NCBI RefSeq assembly: GCF_030297675.1
Contig: NZ_AP028142.1
Location: 930,001 to 994,000 of the forward strand
Length of the DNA stretch: 64,000 nucleotides
Direction: 5' to 3'
DNA from: Polynucleobacter sp. HIN11
GTDB lineage: Bacteria; Pseudomonadota; Gammaproteobacteria; Burkholderiales; Burkholderiaceae
Positions 62,327 to 64,000 of the stretch are shown one piece after another. Positions within the stretch are counted from its first letter, which is position 1; every line of letters begins with the position of its first letter. The notes under the pieces are model-generated. The model did no database searches, had not been told where the DNA came from, and was given only the letters and a program-made list of their open reading frames with translations. The translations under genes were made by a program, and so were the position numbers.

Positions 62327-64000
62327 TTAGTTAAGAATTGCTTTTAGTCGTGCTTCTTTGAGTCGCGGATCCACTAAATGACCTTTACGGGCACGGTTAC
62401 CAGCAAAGCCCTTCAATGTTTTAGCGTCAAGCAGTGTATCAGTGGGTTTACCAGCGCGTCCTGACCCGCTGTAACTTATCCCTGCTGAGCCAAAGGTAAT
62501 TGCGCAACGCAAATGCTCTTTAGCATCCAGCCCCATCAAGATCACACCCTTGCCGCCAGTCGGTAAGCGTTTGAGCTCATCCAGGGGGAACACTAAGAGT
62601 CGGCCGTTCTCCGATAAGCAAGCAACCTGGCGCATCCCCTCACTCACCTTCGCAGCACCCAGCGGCGCATCCCCGGGCAACTTCTTATCGAGCCCCACAA
62701 AGGATTTACCTGCTTTATTGCGAGTAATCATATCTGCCACATTCGCCAAGAATCCATTGCCACCTTTAGTAGAGATCAATACCAGATCATCGGCGTGACC
62801 TGCATAGTAGGCGACCATTTGCGAGCCTGGCGCGAGATTGACGTAACTCGTAAGTGGCGAGCCATCGCCTCGTGCGCCGGGTAATTCACTCACGGCAACC
62901 GTATAGACACGACCATCACTACCAAAGCCAAGCATTTGATCGACAGTGCGGCACTCAAAGGTATCGTAGAGCGCATCACCGGCTTTGAATGTGAACTGTT
63001 GGGGATCATGCTCATGACCCTGACGGACTCGGACCCAACCCTTTTGGGATACGATCACAGTCACCGGCTCATCAATCACCTTCACTTCAGCCACTGCCCG
63101 CTCATCTTCTTTCATGAGGGTGCGACGCGCATCACCAAACTCTTTAGCATCGCTCTCAATTTCTTTGATGATGTGTTTGCGCAATGCCGACTCATTACTG
63201 AGTAACTCATCAAGCTCCGCCTTTTGCCCTTTGAGCTCTTTGAGTTCCTGCTCAATCTTGATTCCTTCAAGACGGGCCAGCTGGCGCAAACGAATCTCTA
63301 GGATATCTTCAGCTTGACGCTCGGTGAGCTTAAAGGCCTTCATCAAATCGGGTTTTGGCTCATCGCTATTGCGAATCAGCTTAATGACCTTATCAATGTT
63401 TAGAAAGACAATCTTGCGCCCTTCCAGAATATGCATCCGGTCTTTGACCTTCCCCAAGCGATGCTGGGTACGACGAGTGACGGTCTGCACGCGAAACTCG
63501 ATCCACTCGGTGAGGATCTCTTTTAATCCCTTTTGACGGGGTCGGCCGTCATTACCAATCATCACCAAATTAATCGAAGCATTCGACTCGAGTGAGGTAT
63601 GCGCAAGAAGCAAGGTGATGAACTCATTTGGTTCTACGTTCTTGCTCTTGGGCTCAAACACCAGGCGTACCGGGGACTCACGACTCGACTCATCGCGCAC
63701 ACTATCTAAGACGTTCAGAATGGTTTGCTTGAGATTGTTTTGCTCGGTGGTCAGTGATTTCTTGCCCATCTTCACCTTTGGATTGGTGAGCTCCTCGATC
63801 TCTTGCAAGACCCGTTGTGCTGAGGTCGCTGGTGGCAACTCATTGACCACCACCTGCCATTGCCCACGTGCAAGTTCTTCAATGGTCCAGCGTGCGCGCA
63901 CCTTGACCGAGCCGCGTCCACCCTCATAGATCTGGGCGATCTCACTGGCTGGTGAAATAATTTGCCCACCCCCCGGAAAATCCGGACCAGGGATGTGTTT
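62327..64000 (-). CDS. parC: DNA topoisomerase IV subunit A, N-terminus beyond window
   Basis: Type IIA topoisomerase that decatenates chromosomes. The frame is open to base 64000 and reads HIPGPDFPGGGQIISP at the edge, the ParC/GyrA breakage-reunion core; the GTG at 63901 is internal. Downstream are the coiled-coil/tower region (ILEGRKIVFLNIDKVIKLIR, EDILEIRLRQLARLE) and a short C-terminal beta-pinwheel (blades about 60 residues) ending at Asn. The short C-terminal domain favours ParC over GyrA. The catalytic Tyr lies outside the window. Confidence 0.9.
   Translation of the reverse strand, partial: KHIPGPDFPGGGQIISPASEIAQIYEGGRGSVKVRARWTIEELARGQWQVVVNELPPATSAQRVLQEIEELTNPKVKMGKKSLTTEQNNLKQTILNVLDSVRDESSRESPVRLVFEPKSKNVEPNEFITLLLAHTSLESNASINLVMIGNDGRPRQKGLKEILTEWIEFRVQTVTRRTQHRLGKVKDRMHILEGRKIVFLNIDKVIKLIRNSDEPKPDLMKAFKLTERQAEDILEIRLRQLARLEGIKIEQELKELKGQKAELDELLSNESALRKHIIKEIESDAKEFGDARRTLMKEDERAVAEVKVIDEPVTVIVSQKGWVRVRQGHEHDPQQFTFKAGDALYDTFECRTVDQMLGFGSDGRVYTVAVSELPGARGDGSPLTSYVNLAPGSQMVAYYAGHADDLVLISTKGGNGFLANVADMITRNKAGKSFVGLDKKLPGDAPLGAAKVSEGMRQVACLSENGRLLVFPLDELKRLPTGGKGVILMGLDAKEHLRCAITFGSAGISYSGSGRAGKPTDTLLDAKTLKGFAGNRARKGHLVDPRLKEARLKAILN

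Noticed and set aside
1..64000. CRISPR arrays, insertion sequences, prophage or defence genes
   Set aside because: No spaced direct repeats, transposase, integrase or phage structural genes were seen. A WYL regulator alone is not evidence of a defence island.

Overview
The window looks like a chromosome segment of a small-genome freshwater betaproteobacterium of the Burkholderiales (Burkholderiaceae), most like Polynucleobacter. The pointers are the gene order (ndk-rlmN-ispG-hisS-yfgM-bamB-der-hfq-hflX-hflK-hflC-hisZ-purA), the aceE-aceF-lpdA operon in which E3 carries its own lipoyl domain, a phasin, glnA-ntrB-ntrC, moderate GC judged by eye, very tight gene spacing, and several genes missing from places where relatives usually have them. 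The species call is inference; no 16S rRNA is present.

Layout. 1-6352: 3' part of a phasin gene, a terminator, then the pyruvate dehydrogenase operon on the minus strand behind a good sigma70 promoter. 6537-12772: plus-strand block of a membrane PAS histidine kinase, FixJ-type regulator, folD and oligopeptidase A. 12774-17691: xth, then glnA-ntrB-ntrC with NtrC-like sites upstream of glnA. 17879-26349: minus-strand run with a CinA-N-like protein, EI24 membrane protein, fatty-acid-hydroxylase-type membrane protein, NodB-type deacetylase, YVTN beta-propeller and HrpA. 26435-32522: argA, yggX, hemN, acsF, rpiA and tal. 32523-49584: minus-strand housekeeping genes from rlmB-rnr through tRNA-Leu(CAG) to ndk. 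49854-58368: a Bax1-I-type membrane protein, then peroxiredoxin, rlmD, exonuclease, nlpD, pcm, surE, recR, ybaB and dnaX. 58400-64000: SRP RNA, a probable 50-residue membrane protein missed by length cut-offs, a TlpA-like thioredoxin, a WYL regulator with a DUF6152/DUF6644 pair, an ApbA-like protein and the C-terminal part of parC.

Most of the window is ordinary core metabolism and information processing. Two places stand out. First, a complete acsF gene (oxygen-dependent Mg-protoporphyrin monomethyl ester cyclase of bacteriochlorophyll synthesis) sits alone among housekeeping genes. It is divergent from hemN, and the two share a perfect FNR box spaced for class II activation of acsF. This suggests the strain is or was an aerobic anoxygenic phototroph with its main photosynthesis cluster elsewhere. 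Second, the WYL regulator has a near-consensus sigma70 promoter whose -10 hexamer lies in the centre of an inverted repeat, which suggests autoregulation of a small uncharacterised module (WYL-DUF6152-DUF6644).

The genes at both window edges (phasin at the left, parC at the right) are cut. Start codons were re-chosen where an upstream in-frame start was implausible, using Shine-Dalgarno spacing, overlaps with neighbours and family N-termini; each change is stated in its entry.
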